A stretch of 64,000 nucleotides of DNA from Patiria miniata (Eukaryota > Echinodermata > Asteroidea > Valvatida > Asterinidae), in contig NW_024037058.1 in the NCBI RefSeq assembly GCF_015706575.1, positions 8,495,806 to 8,559,805 on the forward strand, written 5' to 3'. Made by a program: the position numbers and the translations under genes. Of the stretch, positions 33,088 to 44,387 are shown one piece after another. Each line of letters begins with the position of its first letter. Within the stretch, counting starts at the first letter, position 1. The notes under the pieces were generated by a model. It saw only the letters and a program-made list of their open reading frames with translations, had not been told where the DNA came from and did no database searches.

Positions 33088-36000
33088 ATGGAGCCGGATC
33101 AAAGCTCCACCAGTATGGTGATGCAGAGTCTCACACAAGCATCTGAGATGGACATCTTTGAGATGGAAGGTCAGTCTATGGCTGACGAAAGAGACAGGCT
33201 ATTGGAAGGCACTACAAGCGAGGCAGGAGATACTATAGTGGTCACAGCGGGTGAAGACGAGGTTGCTGTGGTTATGATGGGTGAAAGCGCAGATGCGGAC
33301 TACCGGCACTCAATAGATCAAGCTGGAGATGTTGTCCCCTTGATGAGTTATAGTGACAATACCATGATTGATTCAACAGAAGCTGGCGATACCACAGTGG
33401 TTCCACCAAGTGAATCTGTGGATACCATGGTTCTGACAAGTGAAGCTGGTGATACCATGTTAGTTACAACAAATGAAGCTGGGGACACCGTACTTGTTCC
33501 AACAAGTGGAACTGGAGATACCATGGTTTTTGCAACAAGTGCTGCAATTGACCAAACACTGCTTCAACCCCTGGATCTCACTCTACCCATTCCAGGTAAT
33601 ACCCAAGTCTCATTGATCCCTCTTGGGTTTGCAAATTAGAATTTAAGGCTTAAACAGAACTGGGGAAAACATCAGTTGGTGTTCCAAACTTTGTGAGGCC
33701 ACAGGCCATAGTGGAGCAAAATGTACAAAAAAAGTGGTGATTTTATTTCGATTTCCAGATGTATTGATATTTATCTGGTCTTTGATATGTCTGTCTAGCA
33801 CACATAGTTCAAATAAAATACACAAACAAAAGAGCATAGCCCTAACCTCCCCAACTCCATCAAAATCCATCCCCCGAATTTTGGTGGATTTTTGGGGACT
33901 CGGTCCTGCAGCCCCGATTTGACTAAACATTGATGGTGTATGATGGACTTGGACCTGGAGGCCTAAAGCAAAGTAATCAGTGGAAGCAGTGTGATTGATG
34001 CATTTTGGTGTAGGGAGTTAGGGTTAATAGGTATCATTCAAAGGCAAAGCAGGGTCATTCCATGTCATTTCAACGGGCCATGGCAACAAACGTCACAAAT
34101 TGATGGAAAGGTTCCCTTAGTGGTACTAAATACGAGGTCGAAAGCTTTCCTTTGAGGTGTGAAGGTAGCACAAGGTTCAATGAACTTTGGCCAAAAAATG
34201 GGAATCTGACTGGTCCAGAATAAATTGCTGACTTTAAGGACCCATATCTTGAGATTGAAATACATTTGGAAGCTGAATTTTGATACATTGGTACAATTAC
34301 TAAAGTAGAGCAGGAATATAGGAACATAATAACCATCAGGCCCATCCCATTAATTTTTTTTGGGGGGGCCTCAAAAATAATCCATCATGCGCCCGGTGCA
34401 TTTTTTATTTTCAAGTTTTGAACACCCCTAATCTTGGAACTTTGCATGAACATTTATTAGTTCAAATTTAATGTAATCTCTGACTACTAATACTGACATT
34501 TATGTGAAAGGAAGAGGAAATGTCTTACCCTATTCAGGTGACCCCCAATATGGGCCGGGGGGTGGGGGGGAATCATTTATTAGGTTTTTATGGGAAAGGG
34601 TGCATCTTCAGGATTTATATTTTATCGAAAATAATTCTTTGGTATCTGGCATTTTCATGAAAAACCAAAGCAGCACCCCCCCCCCCTAAAAAACAGTCGG
34701 TATTCATAATGTTAGGACTTGGAGCCAGTTTGTTTGTAAAGTTGATCTGTGTTTTTTGCCCAAAACAAAACTCTGTTTTCCCGAGAGATTGCAGATTTCC
34801 AAAAAAGGAAGCTTTTTTTGTCGGAAAAAATTGGGGACAGGGGAAAGGATAATAAAGGATCTAGGCGTCTGAAAAACCGACCCTCTTGTTAATTTTATTC
34901 TCCAATATAACTTGCAGGTAAGGAGGTGGAAGATGGAACTACAGTGGATGCTGTTGAAGGAGGAAGAGCTGATGAAGGTCCAGCGGATATCATCAGTGAG
35001 ACGCAGACTGGACACGACAGTGACAAGGAGCTGACAGATGGCCAACAAGGGCTCCATATCACCAATGTGGATGGTCGAGAAATCATCTTCATCTGCACGC
35101 ATGGACAAACCTTCCGATGTAAACCCCAAGCTGGCACTCAGATCAGTGCCGCTGAGAAGGAACAAGTGATGGCTATAACTCCTTGCACTTGTAACAAGTC
35201 CAAGAAACCATCCCAAGGGCATGTACAGGTAGCCGTTCAGGAAAATGATTGGCCACTCCGCACCAGGAACCAAAAGTTCACCTGCAATAAATGCGGTGGA
35301 AGGTTCACTCAGAAGGCATCGCTCGACCGTCACATGACGGCGCATGAAAGTGACGAGGAGGGAGAGAAAGATACAACTGAAGCAGAGATGGATGAGGCTG
35401 ATGCTCAGTCTAAGACAAATGCAGACCAACCGTCGAGAAAAACTAGGATGCAGTTGCGGGGAAGTAATACAAAAGCCCTTATCAATGAGTGCAAAGTTTG
35501 TGGGAAGGTCTTCTCCAGATTGAAGGATTTTGAGAGGCACGAGAAACGACACCAACAGTACAGTAAACAGAAAAAAACTGTTGGGTCAAAGACAAAAGCA
35601 GATGAAGCCATGTCAAAGAAGGAGTACAAGTGCAGCATTTGCGGGATGGTTCTGGAGAATAAGTACAAATTGGAACGTCACCGAGAGGAACATCTGCCGT
35701 CTCATCCGTCTGGAAGCCTGTCCTGCAAAGTCTGCTCCAAACTGTTCGTCCGGCCATTCAACTTGAAAAGGCATGAGAAGACACATGAGGAGAAGCACCA
35801 AGCCTCAAAACTGCCGAAATCGTTTGCATGCAAGGACTGCCCCAAACTGTTCACCCGCAAGGTTCACCTGCAGCGACATGAGCAGCTCCACGTCAAAGAG
35901 ACAGGCATGGTGTTCAGTTGCACCCTCTGCACCGAGACTTTTGAGGACAAATTCTCCTACAAGAATCACAGCAAGACACACACCATGAAGAAGTACTACC

Positions 36001-37013
36001 GCGAGATGACATGTGAGGTGTGCCAGAAGGTTGTTAAGGGACCCATCACACTGAAGCGACACATGCGCACGCACACTAAAGAAAAGCCCTTCCCCTGCCG
36101 CATCGGCTGTGGTTCGTACTTCTCAAGCACAAGTTACCGTAGGAGCCATGAGCAATATCACTGCAGTGCGGGACCCGACCTCCTCTGCCCCTTCTGCGGG
36201 AAGGTCTTTGAAAACAAGGCTAGGCTGATCACACATGAGACACGAGAACACCGTGATGGTTTGGATGAAGAAGGCAGTGCACGCAAGAGGCACACGTACC
36301 CGTGCAGGCACTGTGGAAGGGTGTTCCGCTTCAGTGCCGTCCGCTCACGGCATGAGCGCATCCACACTAATGAGAAACCCTACATGTGCCAGTTTTGCCC
36401 GAAAGCCTTTTGCCACGCCAACTCCCTTCTCTGTCATGAGCGGGTCCACACCAAAGAACGACCCTACAAGTGCACAGTCTGTGGCAAGGCCTTCTCGCAG
36501 ACCACCCACCTGACCACACACATGCGTGTCCACACTAAGGAGAAGCCCTACGAGTGCAGATACTGCAAACAGGCTTTCGCTCACCTGGGTACCCGTAAAA
36601 GCCATGAGAGGACCCACAAAGAGGCCCTGGAGCTCAAAGATATCCCTCAAGAAGACCCAAAGAGCCAGCACATCCTGGTCTCCAGATTCCAAGGTGTCTC
36701 CTACCAGAGCGCAGAGGAAAACCCAGTGATTCAAGACAGTACGATGCAGGCCAACATCTCCACTGGGAATCCGGAGGGGACGTACCAAGACATCGCAGAT
36801 CCTGGACTGCAAGAAACTGACCACCAGGAGCTCCAGGGAGATCCTGGAGACATCCCGGATTCGGAGATGCAAGATGTCACCCACAGGATTATTCTCAGTC
36901 ACCCGGAGCATGAGGTGCAAGCAGCCGACGTCATCCTGCAGTTGCTGCAGAGTGGTAACAGGATGGCTAACTTTGATGGGTTGGTGCATATTGTGCAGTC
37001 ACAGCAACAGTAG
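33088..37013 (+). CDS. C2H2 zinc-finger protein, 13 fingers (tandem paralogue 2), 2 coding exons, 867 aa
   Basis: Predicted join 33088-33595 and 34918-37013. The acceptor (CAG to 33055) leaves a 32-nt UTR before the ATG. The intron is phase 1, with a GTAATA donor and CTTGCAG acceptor. Exon 1 codes about five 11-residue repeats of the type EAGDTMLVTTN (about residues 97-150). Exon 2 begins with an acidic stretch, then the shared Cys/His module ICTHGQTFRCKPQAG...CTC (Cys229, His231, Cys237, Cys259, Cys261). Then come 13 fingers (about 290-736), mostly canonical. Finger 8 starts CRIGC and is atypical like finger 10 of paralogue 1; linkers are TKEKP/TKERP/TNEKP. The C-terminal module HEVQAADVILQLLQSG is near residues 832-855. 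The last seven fingers align one-to-one with paralogue 1; finger 8 of that protein has no counterpart here. Probably a nuclear DNA-binding regulator; family name not recognised. Its 3' UTR start is duplicated at 57597. Confidence 0.9.
33596..34917. other. Intron of zinc-finger gene 2
   Basis: 1322 bp, phase 1, more than twice the 627-bp intron at the same position in paralogue 1. It holds a GGGAGTTAGGGTTAATAGG repeat near 34013 and a poly-C tract at about 34677. No nested gene recognised. Confidence 0.7.
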
Positions 37014-37152
37014 TATTAACATTGTAGTCTAGTCCAACACAAGACTATCACAAGTCATTCAGTCCAGTGTCAAGGCAAAAAGCTGTTCAAGTATGTCTTG
37101 GCTAAGGCACTCCTGTTTTCGTGGTTTATCCCTCATTTATAATTAGAAGTGC

Positions 37153-37536
37153 TGTTAGGCCAAAAAAAAAAAAAAAGTCGGTCTCTGGTCAACGCGCGCG
37201 TAGATTTTAATCAATTGTCAATCCTTTTTTGCCAAAATTTTACGCGGTAGCTCCAACAGAAGCCTCTATTGCCGCACCTCCTCAAATTGTTGTACCAAGG
37301 GGCACCAAGGAATGGGAAATTGCACCAAGGCAAATGATCGAGAGCACCAAGGCAAATTATGGAGGACACCAATGTACATGAGGACACCAAAAAAATGCAA
37401 AAATAGTACCCCACCTTGTCTGTACATGTACAATCCAAGCTTTAAAAAAAAAAGAAGGAAAAAAAAAGCCGCGTCGCCGCATCAATTCATGAACTTTGGT
37501 CTGACCAGAGACCGAGTATTTTTTTTGTTAGGCCTT
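37153..37536. mobile_element. MITE with GGCCAAAAAA / GGTCTCTGGTCA inverted ends
   Basis: The left end GTTAGGCC, poly-A and GTCGGTCTCTGGTCA is mirrored at the right (TGACCAGAGACCGAGT, poly-T, GTTAGGCC). It is related to the GGCCAAAAAA family at 44661 and 48473. It lies about 140 bp past the stop of zinc-finger gene 2, possibly in its 3' UTR. Confidence 0.65.
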
Positions 37537-38728
37537 AATACAAATCAGCTGGACTTTGCCAAAACGTTTTGTTACATCACAATTTTGTATTCAGGGAAGC
37601 GTCAGTCCATTCATTGTGCACATCAATGCATGGATGGGACCCAGGCTATCATTCACTATAACAAAACTTTGTGTTAAAACAGAGTTTGTATTGTACTTTG
37701 TGAATACATGATGATTTAAAGTAGAGCCTCTTTTCAACATTTGAGCATTAAAGGGCCCATGGGATTGTTTTTTTCCCCCAGGAACAGCTTGCTTCTCCTT
37801 TTAAATGTATCAACATTATTTCGCGTTCCTTTTACTTGTAAATTGTATTGAAAAGTGCACTTTCTTCACTTTCTGTGATGTCATACTAGGAAGACACTGT
37901 TCAATTTAGGCTTTTCTGTTCAAATTCTGATGAACCCAACAATTTGCTCCTCGAAAAAAATTGTGCGAAAAGGTTGCTTATTGGCAACATGGAATCATCA
38001 ACGAAAAGAAACGGCAAAATATCCAACATCGTGGCACTGTTGATAAATTTAGAAATTTGCATTAATAGCACACAAACCGAAAAGTCACCAAAATACCCTT
38101 GCAAATAGCAAAATAAAAAATTAAAAATAAGGTCGTGATTGAACACAAAGGATTTTATCAATAAAAAATTACGTTGCATGGGCCCTATAATATATGCAGT
38201 TGGTTTACTTAAAAAAAAAAAATTAAAAAAAAATAAAAATTAGAAACCTCAAAATTTAAATTTCTTGGTTTATTATGTTATCTATTTTTTTTTTTATTAA
38301 TTAACAGTTTATAAATACAATGTAGTTGGAATTGTGTTTTTATTGTATTTCGAATAATCGAAACGGAAAAAAGTGTATCTTTATATTCAGTTGATTGAAT
38401 ATATGTATTTGTATTTGGCATATTTGGGACAGCCCTAATTTATCCTTGTATATAGACTTATATTTAAAAGATAAATAGTAAAAACACAAGTTTGTATAAA
38501 TTACTGTATTTTTGGTTTGGCGCATTGTGCAAGTAACAGGCATACATTCCAACATTTAAAATGATTTTCTTTTCTTTCTTTTTTGGATAGAGGATTGACC
38601 AGATTTTCAGGTTCAAAGTTGCAACCTCATATTTACACAAATAGCCCCCCCCCCCACAAAAAAAAAACAGTTTCCTGTCGTAAAATAAAACTGTATTTAA
38701 AAAGGAAATGTTTGTACTGTGTAAAGTG
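37537..38728. other. 3' flank of zinc-finger gene 2, nothing firm seen
   Basis: AT-rich with poly-A/T tracts and one poly-C tract (about 38645). This stretch has no counterpart in the second copy of the duplicated block. Confidence 0.45.
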
Positions 38729-39610
38729 TAATTAATTTTTTTAAAGTTTTAACTTTTAACCCTCCATCATGTTCATGAATTTCGGTCTTTTTTTTATTCA
38801 GTTGTTGGGCATCTACGAGGAAAATACCCACAAGACTTTTAAGTTATTAGTCTTTAGGACGAATGTAAAAGAAAACAAGTTGTAAGATATGGGGACCAAT
38901 ATCACATCGGAAAGTTCTTTTAGAATTTGAGAAATTTAAAAAAAAATCTCAATAGTTCAAAAGTTTCACCCTAAAACACCTGTTTGAGTTTCACCTGCAC
39001 TAAAGCACCAATCAGAGAAGCGAGAATAACCCACTTGATTTGCATGATAAAGCATTTGAAATATGATATTTGAGTCGCTACGCCCTAAATTGTTATCAAG
39101 GTCAGAGCCAAATTCTGCTAAATGCACATAAAAAATTGTCAGATTTATCAAAAATCTGCCAAATTCCCCAGATTTACTCGAAATGCACTATAAACACTTA
39201 AAATCACATGCAGAGTGGTACTTTTGCCTAAATTAAGGTTCAAATTACATTATAAATAATCTATAGTCTCATAAAGATGTGAAATTATCACGTAAATTTC
39301 GGGCAAAACGTCGATCTGGCCACAACGAAGTCCGTTTTCCAGTGAACCTCAGCACCTAGACCAGCCAACCTGTCCCTTTATGCAAGGGTTTGTTTGAAAG
39401 GATTGAAGCTTTTTTAAACAAATGTACCATTTTTTGTTCATATTTGCTGTTTTTCTGTCAAATAACCATTTTTGCAGAATTCTGCCAGAAATATGCCAAA
39501 ATAATCCATTCTGTTTTTTTGTCAAACTCGTTAACAAAAATTCTGTCAAAGTTAGCCGAAAATCGGCTAAAACGGTCACCCTGATTCGAAATATGGGGGC
39601 GGCCATCCAC

Positions 39611-40088
39611 CACTGATCTCTATATAAAGACTGGATAGCGGATATGCATACAACATTCACACAGTAGACTTTGCATATTGACCAATTCGCCCCCGGTCTC
39701 ACGAAGATGGCCGCGTATATACAAACGTTCTACGCGTAAATACGCGCGCGTTGTATCAACAGTTGACGCGCATTTTGGTCACGTACACATATTATGATGT
39801 TCTAAAAGGGACACATTTCCGTAGTGATTATTATTTCAAAACGCCGAAAAAGTGATATTTGCGGCATTTTAGTAACCACGACATTAGAAAAACTGTAGTT
39901 AACCTTGGTCAGTGGTGGTGGTCAAAATATAAGTCAAGTGAACCGCGACGTTACAAAATAAATCATGCTGTCTATAAAAACGGCAACTTGTCCTTTGTAG
40001 ATCACCAGCCGGTCTCACCAATATGGCGTCAAATTCGTACATTGTGCGGCTCTGTATTAGCTATCCAGTCTTTATATAGAGATCAGTG
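39611..40088. mobile_element. 478-bp hAT-type MITE, insertion polymorphic between block copies
   Basis: Perfect 29-bp terminal inverted repeats (39611-39639 and 40060-40088, starting CACTGATCTCTATATAAAG) and a perfect 8-bp target duplication CCATCCAC (39603-39610 and 40089-40096). Copy 2 of the block has a single CCATCCAC at 59100-59107, i.e. the empty site. Eight-base duplications indicate a hAT-type transposase acting in trans. Confidence 0.93.
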
Positions 40089-40286
40089 CCATCCACCCAT
40101 CACTGCATGTGGTCTAAATATCTTTTATTAAAAATTCCAGAAAGAAAAGAAAAAACATTAAAAAAAAATCAAAGCTATCAAATGTAAATTTAATATGAGG
40201 TTTGCCCTTTACCAACAAAGTACATATAAAATATGTGTGCTCAGTGCGGCCCGAGAACATCGGGGGAAAAAAACATGTCAAGCGTG

Positions 40287-40360
40287 TGCTTCTGTGGAAC
40301 TCGAACCCACGACCTCTTGGTTTACCGTGCTGACGTTATAACCACTCGACCACCGAGCTT
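40287..40360 (-). tRNA. tRNA-like sequence (tRNA-derived SINE head or decayed tRNA)
   Basis: On the minus strand there is an A box TGGTCGAGTGG and a B box GGTTCGAGTTC at tRNA spacing, with a T-stem GTGGG...CCACA nearly intact. The acceptor stem does not pair well and the anticodon arm is loose, so this is more likely the tRNA-derived head of a SINE or a pseudogene than a working tRNA. The partner in copy 2 at 59300 has better boxes. Confidence 0.45.
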
Positions 40361-41689
40361 ACCCATTTCATGCAAATTTCAAGGCTGTTGACTCGAAAAT
40401 TAGACAATAACAAACTTATGAGATTTTTCAAAAGTTGACATTTTATTTCTCCCTAGGAAATATAAAAAAAGACAGAATATTTCTGGGTTATACTTGCATT
40501 TTACGAAAACCATTTATTTGCAAATCACCTTGTGGAATGCCATTAAAGCTGTTTCATAAATGAAATCATAGCGTTGTTTATGCAAATCACTTCGCGGAAA
40601 TTTTCAGTGACGAGGCAGCTATCTAGGCGCTTTCCAAAATAACTGGTTCGCGGCGCAAGATGCTTTTGATAATAGAGGGACAAGGGACCATGTGCTTTTT
40701 TCACGCATTCGGAGAGAAAGAAGATCGAGTAGAGAAGCAAGTAAGTTTACCCGGCATTTTTGGCCAAAAAAAACATAATAATTTCCCCTTTCCCCTTTTG
40801 AAGTGACTGTATTATAATTGTAGGGGCTAATTACTTCTGAATTTGGTGCAGTTGAAAACTGTTTAATTTTTGTTTAACTTTAAAAAGGGGAAAAACTGAG
40901 GTCTGACGTATATTAATTTTCAGGCAAATTTAGACAGCCGAGTCTTAACTAAAGTCAAGAAAAGAACTTGGATTTTTTCCCTTAAAGTGAATCTTTTGGG
41001 CAGTTTTGAATAATATGCCTATTGTTTCGGCTAAAAATGCAAACCTCAAAACAACAAACATCACCATAAGAATAAAAAAAAAATCTACCCCAAAGTAGGC
41101 AAAGTATGTTCTATTTTTATAAAAATAGCTGAGCGGAAGGCTACGAGCTGTGATTAGGCACTTTCCACAATCACTGGTTCGCGTTGTCCAATGCTTTCGA
41201 AATCGCAGCCAGGGACGCGGGACCAGGGACAATGTGTCTGCCAAACGAATTCGCACAGATTCATTAAAGACATTATACGCGTTTATGAATTGGCGGCAAA
41301 ATATAATAAGGCTAGCATTGCGCGTGTCTAGTTTGAGCGAAGATAATCTGGAGGTGACAGTCAAAAATGTGAAAGTAACTTTCCACCTTGTTTTATTTTT
41401 TCCCTAAGCCGTGAATATTTATGTAGGGCCTAAACACATTTTGTGTCAACACTGTGACATGTCAAATTCAATTAGCAGGATGAAAGTATGCTTCGTGAAA
41501 TAAAATGAATTCCGTGGGAGGAGAAAAAGTGGGGAGAAAAAATTCCCACTCCAAGGCTAACTTTCAAGAGCAATGTAATTTTACAGTATACATTGCAATT
41601 GAAATGGGCCGGGGGGGGGGGTGGGAATGTTGCAGAAAAATGACATTTTTTTGTGGCTTAATTACCTTGTACCTCGGAGAGTATACTTT

Positions 41690-42845
41690 CATTTGAGAAC
41701 TGTAAGGAATAAGTTGACAAAGTCTTTAAGCATGTTAAGAGAGATTTGTAGGTGAATGTGTGGCCAACTTAGGGGCCAATCAGTATTTTCAATGGTTTAA
41801 AATTTCGATTTTTTTCCAAATTATTTTGACCCATAAAAAAAACATGTACATGTACATGTACGTGCTCTTGCATGTGCATCATTATATCCCACTGGCGGGC
41901 CTGTGTGGGTTGCGCATCCTTTCGGAAAAAAATCCATTGCTGCTGAGTGCTGGGCGGAAGCAAAAGCTGTCTCTTTGCAACTTTTCGACAACAAACAAAA
42001 GTCAAAAGATTTTCTTTTTTCTTTTTTTTGGTTTTTTTTCCATGAAAAGTGAATTTTTATTTTTATTTATTTAGCTTGGCCCACCCACCCACAATTTGGA
42101 AAAAAAGTCGAAATTTTAAAACATTGAAAATTCTGAATGGCCCCTTAGTGAGTTTTTACATGTCACTGCATCAAATTAGGTTTTGCCCTTCACTGCATGT
42201 TTTTACCGCGTCGGTTAAGGGCCTCCTCTTCGTCAACATGTGGTGACATGTAAAAATTCACTTAATTGGTCACACATTTGCCTACAAATCTTTCTTGAAA
42301 ACTTTGTCAACATATTCCTTACAGTTCTCACAAAAGTTTAATCTCTGAGGTACAAGTAGCCCCATAAATGTGGCCAATTTACTGGCCTAACTCCGTAAAT
42401 AAAGGCCACACTTGGAACATTTACAAAAACATGTAGAACTTTGTCAAATTTTGATTTTCACATTTAGGCTTATAAGTTTGTAGTTTATTTTTGCTTTAGA
42501 AGCATACTCACCCTCTTTATAGGCTAATCAGAAAGTGCCGCCTTTTTCAGATGTCTGTTTTTCGTGAAATTTCCAGATTCGTTTGCACACGTTTGCGTAT
42601 CGAATTTTCAACACGAAATTTCACGAAAAAAGAGACATCTGAAAAAGGCAGTACTTTCTGATTAGCCTATAAAGAGGGTGAGTATGCTTCTAAAGCAAAA
42701 ATAAACTACAAACTAAGCCTAAATGTGAAAATCAAAATTTGACTAAGTTCAACATGTTTTTGTACAGCATGTTCCAAGTGTGGCCTTTATTTACGGAGGT
42801 AGGCCAGTAAATTGGCCACATTTATGGGGCCAAGGTACAAGATAA
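41690..42845. mobile_element. Compound foldback structure in block copy 1
   Basis: Two adjoining long inverted repeats. The first pairs about 41690-41830 (GAGAACTGTAAGGAATAAGT inward) with about 42085-42330, with a smaller hairpin around TTTTTACATGTCACTGCA in its loop. The second pairs about 42345-42560 with 42595-42840 (GGTACAAGTAGCCCCATAAA against its complement). The same structure stands in copy 2 at about 61000-62105. No transposase frame; termini are not clean. Confidence 0.75.
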
Positions 42846-42879
42846 GCAACAACATGACAGCTTTGCTGTTGAAACCCCT

Positions 42880-43260
42880 GAGCCAGGGTGACCTTCACCT
42901 TTGACCTTTTGACCCCCAAACCAATTCCATCTTGCCTTTCTGGCCCAAGTTATCATCTGGAAACCATTTACCTTTAACTCACCACGGTGACCTTGACCTT
43001 TGACCCTGTGACCCTAAAACCAATCCTAACTTGCCTGTATCCAAGGGCAACTCCCTACCAAAGTTAGACACCAAAATCTAATTTCTAACTCAAGTTATCA
43101 TCCGGAAACCATTTACCTTTAACTCACCACGGTGACCTTGAAATTTGACTTTTTGACCTCAAAACCAATCCCAACTTGCCTACTTCTAAGGAAAACCCCC
43201 TACCGAAGTTACAATCCCAAACAACATTTCTAACTCAATTGTAAGTTATCATCCTGAAAC
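42880..43260. repeat. Tandem repeat rich in TGACCTTTGACC, about 120-bp unit
   Basis: Three units with CGGTGACCTTGACCTTTGACC, CCAATCCYAACTTGCCT and CCCTACCRAAGTTA, dense in TGACCT hexamers. It is followed by a (GGACAGACAGAC)-rich stretch and a hairpin ACCCCTCGAGCC...GGCTGAGGGGT (about 43438-43522). The repeat is present in both block copies. Confidence 0.75.
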
Positions 43261-44387
43261 TAAGCTGCCCGGACGGACAGACGTTCCAGCCAGATGGACT
43301 TCCGGGGTACCTTCATTGTTGTCCCATTGTCCCTATTTCTAAAGATTCCACTTGCGGGGTACCCTATTTTCTAAAGATTTCACTTGCGGGGTACCTCGAA
43401 CAACGGACGGGTACCCCACAAGTGGTCCCCGGTCAGAACGGACAGACAGACAGCCGGCCGACGGACAGACAGACGGACGCCCTAGGCAATGACAATACCC
43501 CTCGAGCCTCACGGCTGAGGGGTAAAAAAAAATTCTTTTTCTGTTTTGAAAGTAGCCATAGGATGCAACATTCTTTACTAATAGTTAGTCCTGCCCTATA
43601 TCTGAAATGACTACTTAAAATAGTAATCACAGGCCAGCTGACTGACATTAATTAGTCAAATATAAGTCACATAGTAATCAAAATTTCAATAAGTCTTCTG
43701 AACCCTAATGACCCAAATACTACTCAGTAGTAACCTGTAGTATTCATCTCTTTCCATACAAGTTTGCACGAAACATATTCTGTGGTATTTGGTACTTGAC
43801 CCCCAAACTGCCCTTTGGGGGTTAGGGAATTAAATCAAAAATGTCTGAAATGACTAAACGTTAGTCATCTGACTTTTGCAGTTTGTCATTCAAAATGACG
43901 ACTAATTACATTTAGTCACATGACTTAAGTTTTATTTCCTGCACAAACAACAAACAAAAGAAAAAGCAATAAAATCAAATGATCGTTCGATCAGGGTACA
44001 TTTCCAACAATAAAAGTGTAAGTTCAAAAAAAAAAATAGTCAAATACATCATAGAATTGCACCATCACAATAACCCTGCCTAACTGTGCTTGGACTCCAG
44101 TTTCTTCTGTCAGTTTGACATGTCCCATCACTGAACACTTGCAGTGTTTTAGTGCCAAATCACTACGTGTTCAGATATTAAACGTATCACTACACAAAAG
44201 GAAACGCAAACTTCACTCATCCGTTATACACTTTTTATTATTTTTCAACTTTTCAAAACATTATTTAGATACATGTAGTTTAACAAATTTTAATATCCAA
44301 CATTTTCAAATTTTACATGAAATTTATTTACATGTAGCATTTTAGCAAATTAAGATAGTTCAGTGTTAAAATTAAAATGTATTCATG

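Larger units (their letters stand above)
38729..44231. repeat. Copy 1 of the duplicated block (downstream segment), partner 58184-64000
   Basis: Nearly collinear with 58184-64000, broken by discrete insertions: 39611-40088 present only here; 60479-60993 and 63430-63940 present only in copy 2; also about 330 bp with a poly-G tract (about 41365-41705) only here. Point differences are a few per 100 bp by eye. The copies match right up to the window end, so the true extent is unknown. No protein gene is recognised within. Confidence 0.93.

Noticed and set aside
40684..40740. Possible first exon MCFFHAFGEKEDRVEKQ before GTAAGT in block copy 1
   Set aside because: The matching site in copy 2 has an in-frame stop and the region is repeat-derived; no downstream partner exon was found.
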